Shown here: piece after piece, positions 33,728-44,983 of the stretch | How the letters are laid out: each line of letters opens with the position of its first letter | How positions within the stretch are numbered: the stretch's first letter is position 1 | Assembly (NCBI RefSeq): GCF_019112545.1 | Contig: NW_025064931.1 | Location: forward strand, 20,033-81,141 | Direction of reading: 5' to 3' | DNA length: 61,109 nt | DNA from: Guyanagaster necrorhizus | Lineage: Eukaryota; Basidiomycota; Agaricomycetes; Agaricales; Physalacriaceae | Program-made: the position numbers and the translations under genes | The notes under the pieces: generated by a model | The model's input: the letters and a program-made list of their open reading frames with translations, nothing else | The model's database searches: none | What the model was told of the DNA's origin: nothing

Positions 33728-36700
33728 CGCTGGGAGAGAGGATATGCACGAGATATAAGAGAGAATCACTGTACGGTCATGGAAGTAAGAAGGAAAGGAA
33801 GGACAAAGCCCAAGAAAATCAAGCGTGCCTGCCCAAATCTGGCGCGACACCACTTTTACCGTTTTGGGACTCTAGCCCGTTTGGGTCGCTTCCCGACCGC
33901 TTCCCTGCATTGACGGTCGGCGTATCTCCCTCCTGTGGCAACCACAACGACCGAGATTTCCGTTTTGGATTTTAATTTTCCCAATGAATTTTCTTCCTTC
34001 CTCCCATCTATGAATCGTACGTTAATGAACTTTTGGGCTGTACAGCAACGAGGCCCGGATCAAGAAGCCTACAAGAATAGGCGGCACCGAAGCACCGAAA
34101 AAAGGGATTGGTGGCGCGACTTAGCATTTCTGATATCACCACCCAGGTAGCCGAATCCAGGGATCTATCCACGTCTGATGGACACGGATATGTCCCTACG
34201 TCGCGACGAGAAAAGTACGGAACGGTTTCAAGTTTGCCCATTTATGTGGGTCTCCGTCTGAATCGACTACATAATGTGTACGTTGCATTTACATACAGCA
34301 CTTGCCTGCCATCCCTAACAATCTTCCTCCAGCAGCACGCTGGCGAGTTCAATTCCCTCCAGTTTCTAAGGATAACCGGCCGACATATATTGAACCGATA
34401 ACCCGTCAGGTACCGACTAGTACTGCGCAACATTCTGAATAGCGAAGGACTGATTCAAAATCTAGCCCGTTCCATCTCAATTCAACCAGTCTTATCCGCC
34501 TGAGAGATTGTCAGATGATCAATCTCCTACGCCCAGCGTTCTCTCACCCCTCTATCGTCAAGAGGCTAACGCAGATTGATTCGCCTGCTTCCAGATATAC
34601 ATAGAATCCACACGGTAACCATTCATTGTCTTTCACGAAAATCCCGTCCCTGAACTGAGTATATTACTTATACAGGTCCCAACAAGGCCCCATCGTAATC
34701 GTCCAATGCGGTGCCAAGGATTCATCAAAGTCTCTCAGTCGTTATTTTTTTTTTCTCCAGCAAACCTAGATCTGCTGCTTTCGTCACCATTGTTCCCGAA
34801 GACTCTTCTCCTGCTCCTTTCCCAAAGGCCGGACATGGTAACGACCTTGCTCACGGGACTTCCCATCCTATGATCTCAACACTTCGCGGTGCTGCATAAT
34901 AATACCGAGATCATTAATTAACTCGTCGAAATATCGTCACTATCAGATGATTCCGTTTGATGGCGAATTCCATCTCCCGTGTTCAATCATCCCCTAGACA
35001 CAGAAATGACGAGTAGTCACCACAAACTCGTGCAACATCCATACACTTGCTATCGATCGAGGACAAGCGATCGGCACCTTACAAGCTCGTGCGGCCGTAG
35101 GAAAGTAACGACTCGGAGCCAGACGTGGTACGCGAGCTTCGTTCTGATTTCCATGCTTGGCATAGAATATACCCTTGAGGGACGACATACAACTGCAGGT
35201 GCTTCAAGCCACCGTCGCCTGACTTCAATCCCGCTCGATTTCTTCCGCAGCAGCTCAATCATTCCTGAGGCACCTCATCGGAAGCATATGTCCTGGTGTT
35301 TTGGCGTACAGACCAACAGACTACATATACCATCCTCATCCCACCAAAAAGGTATACCGCCGTCTGTCTATGAGAGACTAGCCAAAGGAACATCCCCACA
35401 GCCCCCATTCAGACACTGAACATATGCGAGCAGTTCTGGGGCCCTGATGTGAAAGTGTTCAGACCAGAGAGGTGACTGCGCACCGAGAGCGAAGGAGATC
35501 CAGGGCCATCGACACCTCTTGACGTTCGTAGATGGACCTAAGACATATCTGGGAAAGATATTTGCTTTCAGGGCAAGCAAAAAAATTCTTGAGGGAGCAC
35601 ACTTTTTTTGTCTGATAAAGATCTGGTTCTTTAGACCACGCTCTTCGTCATATTGACAAGCATACGGGAATTGTTTTGTCTAGACCGAAAGTCATTGGTG
35701 AAGCGAGCCCGAAGGTTCTGTTCAGGGTGAGGCGAGTAGTATGATGTGGCCCTCGATGGATCCCCAATGATGACAACTCTAGCGCGTCTGTGTACTGATA
35801 CATGATACAGCCTAGATATTCACTCAGCGATGTGGGAAGTAATCATGCATCTTGCACGCTTATTTCGTTGTAGTTTTGGTACATTGTGCACGTCCTGATA
35901 TTAGAAATGTGCTCCAATAAACGACCTACAGTTGCGTGTAGGGGCCACAGAACTGCTTCGACATAAACAATACTGGTTTAGTTCGCCACTTGTTCCAATC
36001 TGGTAAACCTGTCACGTTCGATCTCCCCGAATCACATCTTCATCAGAAGATCGAACACTGCCATGTCAACGAACCTCCTATGCATACCTAGGTACCGTCA
36101 TAGACAGCATCTCTATTGCAATCTGATGGATTCTCGAAAACGCGACAGCGGGAATATGTACCTAGCAAGAACATGCCAATCTTTAGGCAGACACCACATG
36201 TTTCCGAGTTGCGAGGCAGACCTTTGGAAAAGCATCTCCTCCAGCCAACCCACCAACCTATGGACTAGATCAAGGACCAAGCGAAAAAATTTCCCCCTCC
36301 CTCTCACCTCTGGCTGAATTCAACATGGCGTAGCTTGTACTTCAGTACATCGTGGTCGAAGGCGGATACCCTTAGGGCCAAGCTGTCGAGTAAACTGCAG
36401 TGGCCTTTGGGGCAGTCCACGGTGATCGATTGCTGACACGCCCAATAGGCATAGTTGGCGAGGCATTTCGGTGACCATGCAGTAAACACTACGAACGAGT
36501 CGTAGGTGATGTCAATGTAATCTAGGGCTTGCAACAGTGCTGAAGGATGCCCGTAAAGCACACACGTTTAGAGACGCCAATTCTGAGGCCGAAGCACACA
36601 TGAACAACCGCGGTTCCTTTCAATTCCAACGACGAGTGTTGATGGACGAATTAGTGGGTCTAGACTATGAGTTCGGTAAGAAATGGGATCTCGGTGGTGA

Positions 36701-36789
36701 AAGGAATGGAGATGCCTGCCTCCCTACAAAGTCTATGGCCATTAGTGGTTTAATATATGTCCTGCCGTTTTTGATTGAACTGTAATCGG
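33728..36789. other. Long stretch without an intact gene
   Basis: CpG-normal, broken sequence. Three minus-strand frames read partly like protein: 36,561-36,304 (LDYIDITYDSF..., ending LKYKLRHVEF), 36,307-36,113 (WLEEMLFQRSASQLGNMWCLPKDWHVLARYIFPLSRF) and 35,580-35,368 (WSEHFHIRAPELLAYVQCLNGGCGDVPLASLS). Their order and strand fit one decayed gene of about 1.3 kb, possibly F-box related, but I cannot name it. A T-run follows ATTTTTTTTTT near 34,744. Nothing else stands out between 33,850 and 35,300. Confidence 0.35.
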
Positions 36790-37322
36790 GATACCGCGAT
36801 CAATGACTACCCGTAGCTGATGGGCGAACACTGTTGCTGGACGTCTGGCAGCAAGAACGTGTGTAGTGGTAATCCAACCCGATCTTACCAAGGCCAACAC
36901 ACGACGGATGTGACAGCACAGTGAGAATCTCCGACTCCACAATAAGGGTAAACGATTTTGCTTCATGTCTGGATGAAAATTACCGCGAAGAGAGCCAAGG
37001 TGGAAGTCGCAGGACGTACGGGTGAACGCCTGGAGGTGGCCGATGAGAAACAGGACGGGAAAGGGCAATGGTACGTACCGTTAACGAATCGATACTTGAT
37101 GCCCTCCCATTTCCCATCTGCCAGCTCCTTCCATGTCCCTCGCATGAACACCTCCGGCTCGCGCCACACGTCTACTATCGTCTCCATCCCCTTACCCACA
37201 TACGCACCTTTGACAAAGTCAAACACCGTCTCATACTGCCCATCAGGGTACTTTGACCGGTACAAAGCAAACATAGAGAGAGGATGCGTATGCGTGTCGA
37301 TTATCGTGGAATGCGAGGTCAC
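36790..37322 (-). pseudogene. TatD-family hydrolase, N-terminal fragment
   Basis: Starts MTSHSTIIDTHTHPLSMFALYRSKYPDGQYETVFDFVKGAYVGKGMETIVDVWREPEVFMRGTWKELADGKWEGIKYRFVNG (37,322-37,077), more complete here than the left-arm copy and including the N-terminal metal histidines. A candidate donor (GTACGT) follows FVNG. After a gap, fragments of the next exons appear (DMKQ near 36,960; FAHQL..VIDRGIPITVQ near 36,830-36,780). The GEIGLDYH segment is frame-shifted. It lies inside the UCH remnant, out of order relative to the left arm, so this is an extra copy and not simply the mirror of 25,205. Confidence 0.75.
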
Positions 37323-37439
37323 GGCCGCTATCCAAAGACGGATTCATGGGTTTCTGGTTTCGCAGAAGCCATTAGCGATAGAAAGCATAGTCGAATGCAA
37401 GCGATTCTGTCCGGATATGTTCTTATCCCGGCGATTATC

Positions 37440-38090
37440 CTTGACTGCATAGAATCGTACGTCCTTCTTTCTTGTTTTCCCCGCTCTGCATTCTCATATA
37501 CTTACTGTTGCAGAATTTCCGTGGCAACGGTGGCAACTTTGCCTTCAGCATGTGCAGGACCCAAGCGTTTATGATATCGACTTTATCAGTGGGCTCGCAA
37601 TTGATCTGAAACATAATAGTACTATAACATACATCAGTACCAATACGCTCTGGCATAGAATTGTCCTCTACCAAAGCCATCAAAATGAACTCGAGGTTCC
37701 CATCGGCGCTTAGATCCTTGATGTACCCACGGATAAGGTCGAGGACTGGCTCGCTGAGCGAGTCCTGGTCTGGTGTGAGCACTTTATTGTAGACGATGCG
37801 TTTTCCCGTTCTTTGCTCCTAAGGACCACGGTCATGACTCGGAGGAAGGAATGAAACGAAAAATATGTTCGTACCTCGTGCACAGGGACGAAAGCGAGGT
37901 ACTGACCTCCGGCATTCACAGAAACATCTGGAATCGGCGTGGTCTCTCGTCTCCCAATCGAGCAGTGCGCCTCTTCAATGTCACTGTCATCCTCCAAGAC
38001 GCGAGCAAGCTCAGGACTTGAAGTCAGGGTGGATGTCTTTTTGAGTAGGCGCGATGGAGATGTGTTTGGCGGGATCTACGTGCACGGATG
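37440..38090 (-). pseudogene. Ubiquitin C-terminal hydrolase remnant, right copy (3' part)
   Basis: Only the second half of the left-arm gene is present: the region starting LARVLEDDSDIEEAHCSIGRRETTPIPDVSVNAGGQYLAFVPVHE (38,010-37,880), an intron with a good GTACGA donor and CTTAG acceptor, then EQRTGKRIVYNKVLTPDQDSLSEPVLDLIRGYIKDLSADGNLEFILMALVED (37,820-37,665), which matches the UCH C-terminal helix and MAL strand. The half carrying the catalytic Cys is missing. As in the left copy, Gln replaces the catalytic His, so that change predates the duplication. Confidence 0.7.
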
Positions 38091-38539
38091 AGTAATGGAA
38101 AAAAATCGTCTAATGCCGACCTTTTACATTGATAGTATTAGCGTTAGCATTTGCTCTAGACATACAACAATGATGCAAGTTTAAAGTGAAGCCCAGAAGT
38201 ATTTCAATTCCTATGCGATCACTACTCGTCCTTCTGCCCTTCCTTTTCCTCCGAACTCTCCGTTCAATGTGCCTGTCAATGTCCATAGATCGAATCATTG
38301 CAGTCTGTCCACCTATCACTAGAATTAATACATTTCAGTTGGTCAGGTGGTCTGTGGATCTGTTTCGATCAACCTTAGGCGGCAACTGGCGGCCTTGTTG
38401 TAACGAGAGGCAGACCTTTGGATGAGCTTCGAGTCTAAATGTATTATATCGCGCCCAATGACATTTTTTTCTTCCCGTCCTCCACGTCGGACCTTGTCTT
38501 GTTCGGATTAGTTCCTGGCATAGATGTATGCTTGATGAT
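38091..38539. other. Right-arm segment without a gene
   Basis: 38,430-38,548 is the inverted copy of 25,990-26,110. The part at 38,100-38,420 has no left-arm match that I can see and no convincing frame; it replaces the 5' half of UCH found on the left. Confidence 0.4.
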
Positions 38540-39106
38540 AATCCCTTACCTTACATTCCATATACCATCCTAGCGCCCTCCCTCGACACATTTAACACCC
38601 GCTCCTTATCCCACCCCCACCCCTCACCCATAACGTCTGCCGCAAACTCTGCCGTCCAGGGTATCATCAGCGAGTGGGAGAACGGCAACCTCGACTGCTT
38701 GGGCTCCAGTGCGCCGTACACGTTGGCCGGGACCATAAACGGCGCGCCAGTCTCTAGCAGGATCCGCTTGTTATCGGTGGCCGCCATCTGCTTGAGAAGC
38801 TCGGCAGTGTTGGAGTTTGATGCGTAGCAGACGACACCTGTCATGCCGATGTGGAGGTTCGGAAAGTGGTCGAGGAGGCGGAGGCGGAGGCCGAAAGTGG
38901 CGGTGAAGTAGTGAATATGGACCTGGATGCAGATGTTCGTATGAATGGATACAGGGAAGGTAGACGTATTCGGTGGTCCTTGGGCACGATCTCCTTCATG
39001 ATCCTCTTTGTATCTTCTTCTGCTTCTCGTGTATGCACTTTAATAGGGATATCGCGATCTTACGGCCATCGGTAGCTGATGGGCAGACACACGTTGCTGG
39101 ACGTCT
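38540..39106 (-). pseudogene. TatD-family hydrolase, right copy, C-terminal part
   Basis: On the minus strand, DVQQRV.AHQL, IHEKQKKI-like and VPKDHRIR stretches are followed by LLDHFPNLHIGMTGVVCYASNSNTAELLKQMAATDNKRILLETGAPFMVPANVYGALEPKQSRLPFSHSLMIPWTAEFAADVMGEGWGWDKERVLNVSREGARMVYGM (38,890-38,551). This is the C-terminal half of the TIM barrel. The metal-binding aspartate of the ETDAP motif reads ETGAP, so even this better copy would be inactive. The front half lies at 40,670-40,890, beyond the GCN2 insert. Confidence 0.8.
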
Positions 39107-40669
39107 CGCGGCAAGAGTGGCGAGAGAAGCAGTCTTCACAGCAGTCTTGATTTCTTCGATTGCTGGCCGTATCATATCCAGGGGAGGCGACGAGAGCTTA
39201 TCAAGTTTCATGAAGAAGCGGTTCCACATCCTCGTCTGTTGGTCTCGTCAGAGAATATAAAAGTATATCTTGAAGGGACTAACACGTATCGTTGAGAACT
39301 TCCAGCTCATCGGCAGTGTTTCTCAGAAGTCCCTTCTTCAAGAACAGTGACCTCTTCTGAAACGACGATGACTTTGGCTGATTGAGGATTTCAACAATCG
39401 CGCTCTTATGCTCAGCAGGTAAGCGACCCAAGACCGCGTCGACCACTAAAATCACGATTAGAGATAAGCAAGGGTGCAGGTCTCAGGAAAACACACAGCT
39501 CAGATAAGAAACATGAATCTCATACATCTGGGCAAGATCAGGGAAAGTGTCAAGGAAATTATCTGCAACAGCAAGGATTTCAGCTCCTGCAGCCACCGGT
39601 CCTGATGTCAGAACAAGCGTAATGATGTCGAATGCAGCGGCTTTATGAGGTCTTGGATGACCAGCTACAGCTCTACAAGAAAACATGAGTATTAATGTTG
39701 ATGCCTACAACGACAGGCATACTGAAGGCGATACACATCGGCATTATGGAAGCGTTTGATCCTTGTGATACCTCCGCGAGCCACAAGCCTTGCAAACGTA
39801 ACAAGAAGACTAGATGGTAACTTCACAATATCTCCGCATCGGTTAATAAAGACTGCGTGGTCTTTATTATCCCCCGTCGATGTAATCGACATCAACAACT
39901 GAGGTTCCATATCAACCGCCCCGCGTAGCCTAAATACTGCAGTGAGATAATTTTGAACCATCCCGTTCAGCGAGGCATGTTCTGGTAGATCAGCTTTATG
40001 ATCGTATAGAAAGCTTCGGACCGGTCGAGGAGGTTGCTTAAACAAGGAAGCTAGGACGGCTTGGTGATACGGAGAGTCTGGCTTTGCTGCCGGATCAAAT
40101 GCAATCAATGAGAGGAATGGCAGCAGAAGAACTGCAGACACTTACTTATCATCTTCAGTGCACCCTTGAAGTATTCGTCTTCAAGTCTCGAAGGCAATAA
40201 CGGACTTTGGGATAATTTCCATGCCGTAGGCCGATCGTCCGGCTCGCGCTGTAACAGCCAGGTTATAACTATAGGTACGTTCAGTGCCATACTAATAGTT
40301 GGACATGTTATGACATACGTTCACGCTAAGGTAACCTCAAAGAATACCACGAATCCGGAAAGATGACTCAGGCGGCCCCGAAAGAGATGGATGCATCGGC
40401 GTTTTGGGCTCTGAATGTTTGTTAGCAAAGAAAACGGAGTGTGCAGTACCACTTACCGGACATAGATATTGAAAGACTGGTGCGTTCGATGCAACGATGA
40501 TTCAGCAAGATCAGCTGAAAGGGTCAAACGATTGATGTGACTCTTCTTAGGAGAACAAACGTGTTCATCACATGGCGCTGAAATGTCGGTAGTACGGCTG
40601 CTGTGAGAAAAGATAAGTACAGAACACCCCAGAGTAAAAGGGTATTCTAACAGGACCAAAAGGCAGTAT
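39107..40669 (-). pseudogene. GCN2 (eIF2alpha kinase) 3' fragment inserted in TatD
   Basis: GCN2 senses uncharged tRNA and phosphorylates eIF2alpha. The fragment runs from the kinase C-lobe (EYPFTLG, 40,650; ITWLLQREPDDRPTAWKLSQSPLLPSRLEDEYFKGALKMI, 40,270-40,150) into the HisRS-like domain (PDSPYHQAVLASLF...GDIVKLPSSLLVTFARLVARGGITRIKRFHNADVYR, 40,080-39,735; AAAFDIITLVLTSGPVAAGAEI..., 39,650-39,500; LSSPPLDMIRPAIEEIKTAVKTASLA, 39,200-39,120). Introns are still present (GTAAGT after KMI), so it is a DNA-level copy. The kinase N-lobe and catalytic loop are absent. GGACGTC flanks it on both sides (39,099-39,105 and 40,670-40,676). Confidence 0.8.
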
Positions 40670-40890
40670 GGACGTCAGAAAATCGCTCGGTCACATCAAG
40701 GCCATGTAGTGATGATCCAGCCCGATCTCATCAAGGTCAAAGCACGCACTCAGGATTTCGGCCCCACAGCTAGGGTGACCGGTTTTGCTTCGTGCCTGGA
40801 TGGAAATTACCTCGACCAGAGGAAGTTTCAAAGTCAAAGAACAAACAGGTGAACGCCTGGAGAATGCTGATGAGAAACGTAGTTGTAAAA
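40670..40890 (-). pseudogene. TatD-family hydrolase, right copy, front part
   Basis: Minus-strand pieces matching left 25,430-25,640: the exon start near 40,880 (ILQAFTCLFFD-like), then HPSCGAEILSACFDLDEIGLDHHYMAL (40,770-40,695). The sequence then reaches the GACGTCC codons where the GCN2 fragment begins. GEIGLDYH has become DEIGLDHH. Its continuation is 38,540-39,106. Confidence 0.7.
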
Positions 40891-42209
40891 GAGCAAGGGA
40901 ATTCACCGATGACGGATCGATACTTCATTACTTCATTTCCCATCAGGCCTTCACGTCGTGAGAAAGTCGAGAACTTTCCTTCTTGTTGGTCTTGCCCCGG
41001 GCCCAGGGTGACAGAGCTGGTTGCGGAGGACCGGAGATGAAGTTGAAGGACGCAGGTGCCAAAGTGGCTGTGTGTTTGCCTCTCACCTCTCTGAATATGT
41101 GATACTCATAGCGGCGACGGACCCACAACTCGCATACCCTCCTCTTTGATGCTGCATGTGAGAAAACCGAGGTCTCATCTCCATCGACGGCGTTTCCTCC
41201 AAACCTTAAAAATACTATGGCGATTAGAGGCAGAATACTCCACTACGAGAGGATTAAAACGCACTGGGAGGGTCACAGGGTGAAGAGAGCGATGCCGCAG
41301 CCAAGTAAAGTGATCTCCGACGCAACGTCTTGCACCAGCATACCGACACTTCTGTCTGTTCGAGCCCTCGTGCACTTCGCCGCACAGCCGTCGAAGAAAT
41401 CTGCTAAAGCCTCATGAGTCTCCATCTATCCAGATGCTCATATTCTGACTCACCAGTGAGTCGACACCGAAAGTATGACATATTCGTCTCTGCTGCCTCC
41501 CTTGTTTATGGGTCGTAAGCGGAGTGCTATCGATGTTATTGGGAGGCAGGGAGAAGCCTCGATTCCAAGTGACCACGTTCGAGAAATCCACCGAGAGTGG
41601 CTTGTGAGGGAATCCCGAGAGACACCACCCAGCCGCCGCCGACGATCTATTCGGATTCATCGCTGAGCACAAACTTGCATTTGCAAACACGGTTCTTCTT
41701 TTCCTCAAGTACAGACCGTCAGGAAGACTACAACTTTCCTTGTACCTGGTCTTCGACTTCGGCGTCCCCTTTTGACGTCCTCTGGGAGCTTAAGAAGTGC
41801 AGAAGGTTGATAGGAGGGAGAAAACTGAGGATATGATCTTCTGGAAGGCTGCCAGAAGACGGCAGGTATTTGGAAATGACGTGTACGAGTAAGTTCAAGA
41901 GCTCGAATTTCTGGAAAGGCGCGGAAGAGCATATGCAAGAAAGAAGCGACTCGCTTCCCCGCCGTGCCCGCCGTGGAGAGCGATATGGTGGACGTCGCTA
42001 GAGATACTGCCAAGACACCAACACGGAGTAGGGTGGAGGTACTGACCAGGTCTTTATGAAGCCTAACGTGTGCATGCAGGCCTGGAAGGGCCCACGGGGT
42101 CTAGGTGTAGGCGATGCGTCAGACACACTGGACTGTCACCTCAGAGATCCGTGTAGCACCGTGGGCTCGGATGGTGGTGCAACGAGGGGCAAACAAGTAC
42201 AGAGTCGGA
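40891..42209. other. Unidentified duplicated module B, right copy
   Basis: Diverged inverted partner of 24,111-25,200. The best conserved piece is the minus frame MWVRRRYEYHIFREVRGKHTATLAPASFNFISGPPQPALSPWARGKTNK (41,128-40,980). 41,420-42,050 has little visible match in the left arm; its minus frame 42,013-41,705 is open but unrecognised. The plus frame at 41,217-41,417 (AIRGRILHYERIKTHWEGHRVKRAM, then ALVHFAAQPSKKSA) mirrors the left minus frame near 24,930-24,740. Confidence 0.35.
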
Positions 42210-43985
42210 GTTGGTGGAGACTGAGATACGCGTTTATGGTGACGGATGCAGATTTTCGTCAACATGGTGGGCAGGTCTTGATGCGGTGAAAAGTAACTGT
42301 ATATCTGAAAAGAGGCTGGCAGACTGGACCAAAACGGATGACCAGCTGCTGAATGTGTAACGACAGGTAAAGAAAGGTGCCTCTATAGCGAGAGAGACAT
42401 TGATAATCGCATTGAGCTTGACCTGCTGGAAATCCCGCTGTCGTCCAGTTGTAGCGCTGCTGGATGGAACAGCGATTCTATTGCTATTCATGAGAAAGAG
42501 GTGAGGATGCTGACAACCACGACGCACTAAGATTCGAAGCTAATAGTCGCCCTCCTGCATATCGCTCGTCATAGTAAAAGGGAGTAACTTCTTCCAAGTA
42601 AACATTCCTCGCTGAGGGTCAGCCATGTATGGGTGCAACATGAATATACACAAACTGGACTGCACTTACTCAAAGAAACCAGCCATCTGCTGACGCCAGT
42701 CAGGTTGTCGTTATCCAACTGGTCAATCCTTGCAATCGTGTCTGGTGCTGAGGGGGGCATCGGTATCATGAAGGTTGTTGAAGAAGAAGCGTGGCGTGAG
42801 AATGCACAAAGTCCTCCTTCATCTCGCTTTACGTCCGCTTGTACGAGGTAAGAATACATCTGTTTTATGCCTTCCTCATGATCATTTCTCCCAGCTAGGG
42901 ATACAACAACCAGCAAACGCATAGTCAACGACATCAATGGTGGCACTCGAGCACGCCGAACCGACGCCAGACCGGAATGCCGTCAGCGAGCCCGTCCTCG
43001 AGCATCAAGGCCAACGACCCAAAGACCAGAGTTTAGCCTCATGTCGTTAGTGGAACTACGCCAGCATGTACCGGTGCTAATCCACGGTCATGAATATAGT
43101 ACGAGCATTGCTGACAGGTCAATGACCCACGTCTCTCCCGCCTGAACGACACTCACTGTCATCCCCGCAAGCGGTTCTCACACCGAAGAAACGATGATTA
43201 GCGAACAGTGATTCTCTGGTAGATAGAGATAGCGGAGATCAGCATTTGCATCTGCGTTGGGGCTAGAGGGACATAGAACCGTAAACACGACGGGCAAGTC
43301 CATGTACCAAACAGTCGGATGAAGCTGTTAACGGCGATGTTGCCAAAGGAGGTCTGTCGGTCATCGATCAAATCTGGTAAGATATGCTTTCCTTGGACAT
43401 CATAATTGGATCACAGTAGACGACCTCTGTTGATTCAGCGGTGGATCGAGGCACGGAATGCAAGTACAAGGCACAGAGCTATGGTGGACGAGTGGATCAT
43501 GATGGGCAAAGCGAAGCACGTAGGTTGCATGGGGAGCTTTGTAGCGCCTTGGGGGATGTCGCGAAGGCCATGAAGCGCTGTGCTTACCTTTCCGACGATA
43601 GATAGAATCAATGTTGGTAGGAAAGGGCGCGTTAGAGCGAAGGGGTTCTATACCGTTCGAGTATGTATTCGATGGTTACCTGAGCAAATCAGTAACGATG
43701 GCCCTCAGAAGCTAGAAGCTGTCCTCTATTCGGGGGATGTTTGTGAATCAGGGAACTGCTATGAGTGATCGTGGGGCCAGGATGACGATGGGTTGAAAGC
43801 TCTGTTTTTCTTACTGACGTTCGTCGCTGTCCTTGTGGGCCTGACATCTTAGATCGAGACATGGAAGTCAAAACGGCAAGATACGCACCGTATGTCTCTT
43901 TACAACAAGGCAGGAATCTTCTCTTAGCTCCACGGCAAATCCTTGGCTGGATCGATGACCTTATCTCTTCACAACATCGGAGAGG
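42210..43985 (-). other. Unidentified duplicated module A, right copy
   Basis: Nearly identical inverted partner of 22,340-24,110, with coordinate sum 66,321 throughout and no indels. The minus frames 42,946-42,569 and 42,527-42,234 and plus frame 43,580-43,768 mirror those on the left. I do not recognise a product. Such uninterrupted collinearity, compared with the neighbouring diverged module B, suggests recent sequence exchange between arms. Confidence 0.4.
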
Positions 43986-44945
43986 CGAGAAAAGTGTGAA
44001 AAGTGTTGGTTGTGATCCCGGTAAGCTGAAGCTCCTCACTCGAGGGCATGAGGCTGGCACTGGCACTGCTTACAGATACGTGATACGCAGACGTGTTCGA
44101 GGGCTGAGGAAGGATGGCAAGAGACCGCGATACGTCGTTACTAGGGCTCACATTTGTGAACACGGGTATCATAGGAATATACCTATTCAGACAGTCTTCA
44201 GTGTGAAATCGACTAGGTAAAAGTAGGAAGCTTACATGAATTCAAGCATCACGGCACGGAAATCGCGACAAACATCTCAGTTGTACGATATGTCGCTGTC
44301 GCCCAAAAGAGCACATTGGCTGAAGGAAAGCCGCACGTTGTCTCTCGATTTACATGCCAATCCGTCTTTTCCATTCAGATAACGTCTGCCCACTGTACTC
44401 TGAGGCCGACAATGGGCGAACGCGCTCGTCATGATGGTCTGTGATGCAGGAAACCAGGAGGAGTAGCAGCGGATCATGCGACTGGGTGCGGCTGATAGGC
44501 AGAGTGGGAATGGGCTCATACATTCGTGGGTAGATCGTGGGGCGATCGGCAAGAGGAAAAGTGCTGCCATCTGTCGTTGTTACCGCCGAAGAAAGCCAGG
44601 TAGACTACTCCGCGGCCATTAGAGAAACATACATGTATTACCTGTTGCAAGGGGTGATAGGCAAAGCTATGAACGCCTCAGCAACAGCACCTTGAGGGTT
44701 CGTACAATGGAAACGAAATTGCCGCTGTCACAGTATGAGAACGCAAAGCAAGGAAAGCAAGAAAGAAGGATGCACGATACATATTCGTTCTTCACAACGA
44801 ACGATCACCGATGATACAGCACGTATCCACAAATAATGGGTCGTGTCCTGCTACCCTCTTCATCGCCTCTGCTTCCAGCAAACTCCTCCAAAGGACCGGT
44901 CCACGATTTGGGCAATACAAGCGGCATCTTTGTCGGAAAAAGAAC
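43986..44945. other. 960-bp segment present only in the right arm
   Basis: The left arm jumps across this stretch, joining ATCTTGTTCT to CCGACGTTTTGAAGAG (about 22,340). Because CTCCGA/TTCCGA occurs at both edges, loss from the left arm by microhomology is the simplest reading. It contains a minus frame (44,570-44,277) and part of a plus frame (43,861-44,220), neither recognisable. It lies upstream of the NLR gene and could have contained its promoter. Confidence 0.5.
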
Positions 44946-44983
44946 AAGATGGCACCCGGCGGCTACAGCGGCTTCATACAGTG

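Noticed and set aside
39107..40669. GCN2 fragment as a processed retrocopy
   Set aside because: An intron-like GTAAGT...CAG is retained between the kinase end and the HisRS-like part, so it was copied as DNA.
22340..44945. Helitron that captured gene fragments
   Set aside because: Gene fragments with introns fit capture, but I found no RepHel gene and no convincing CTRR hairpin end.
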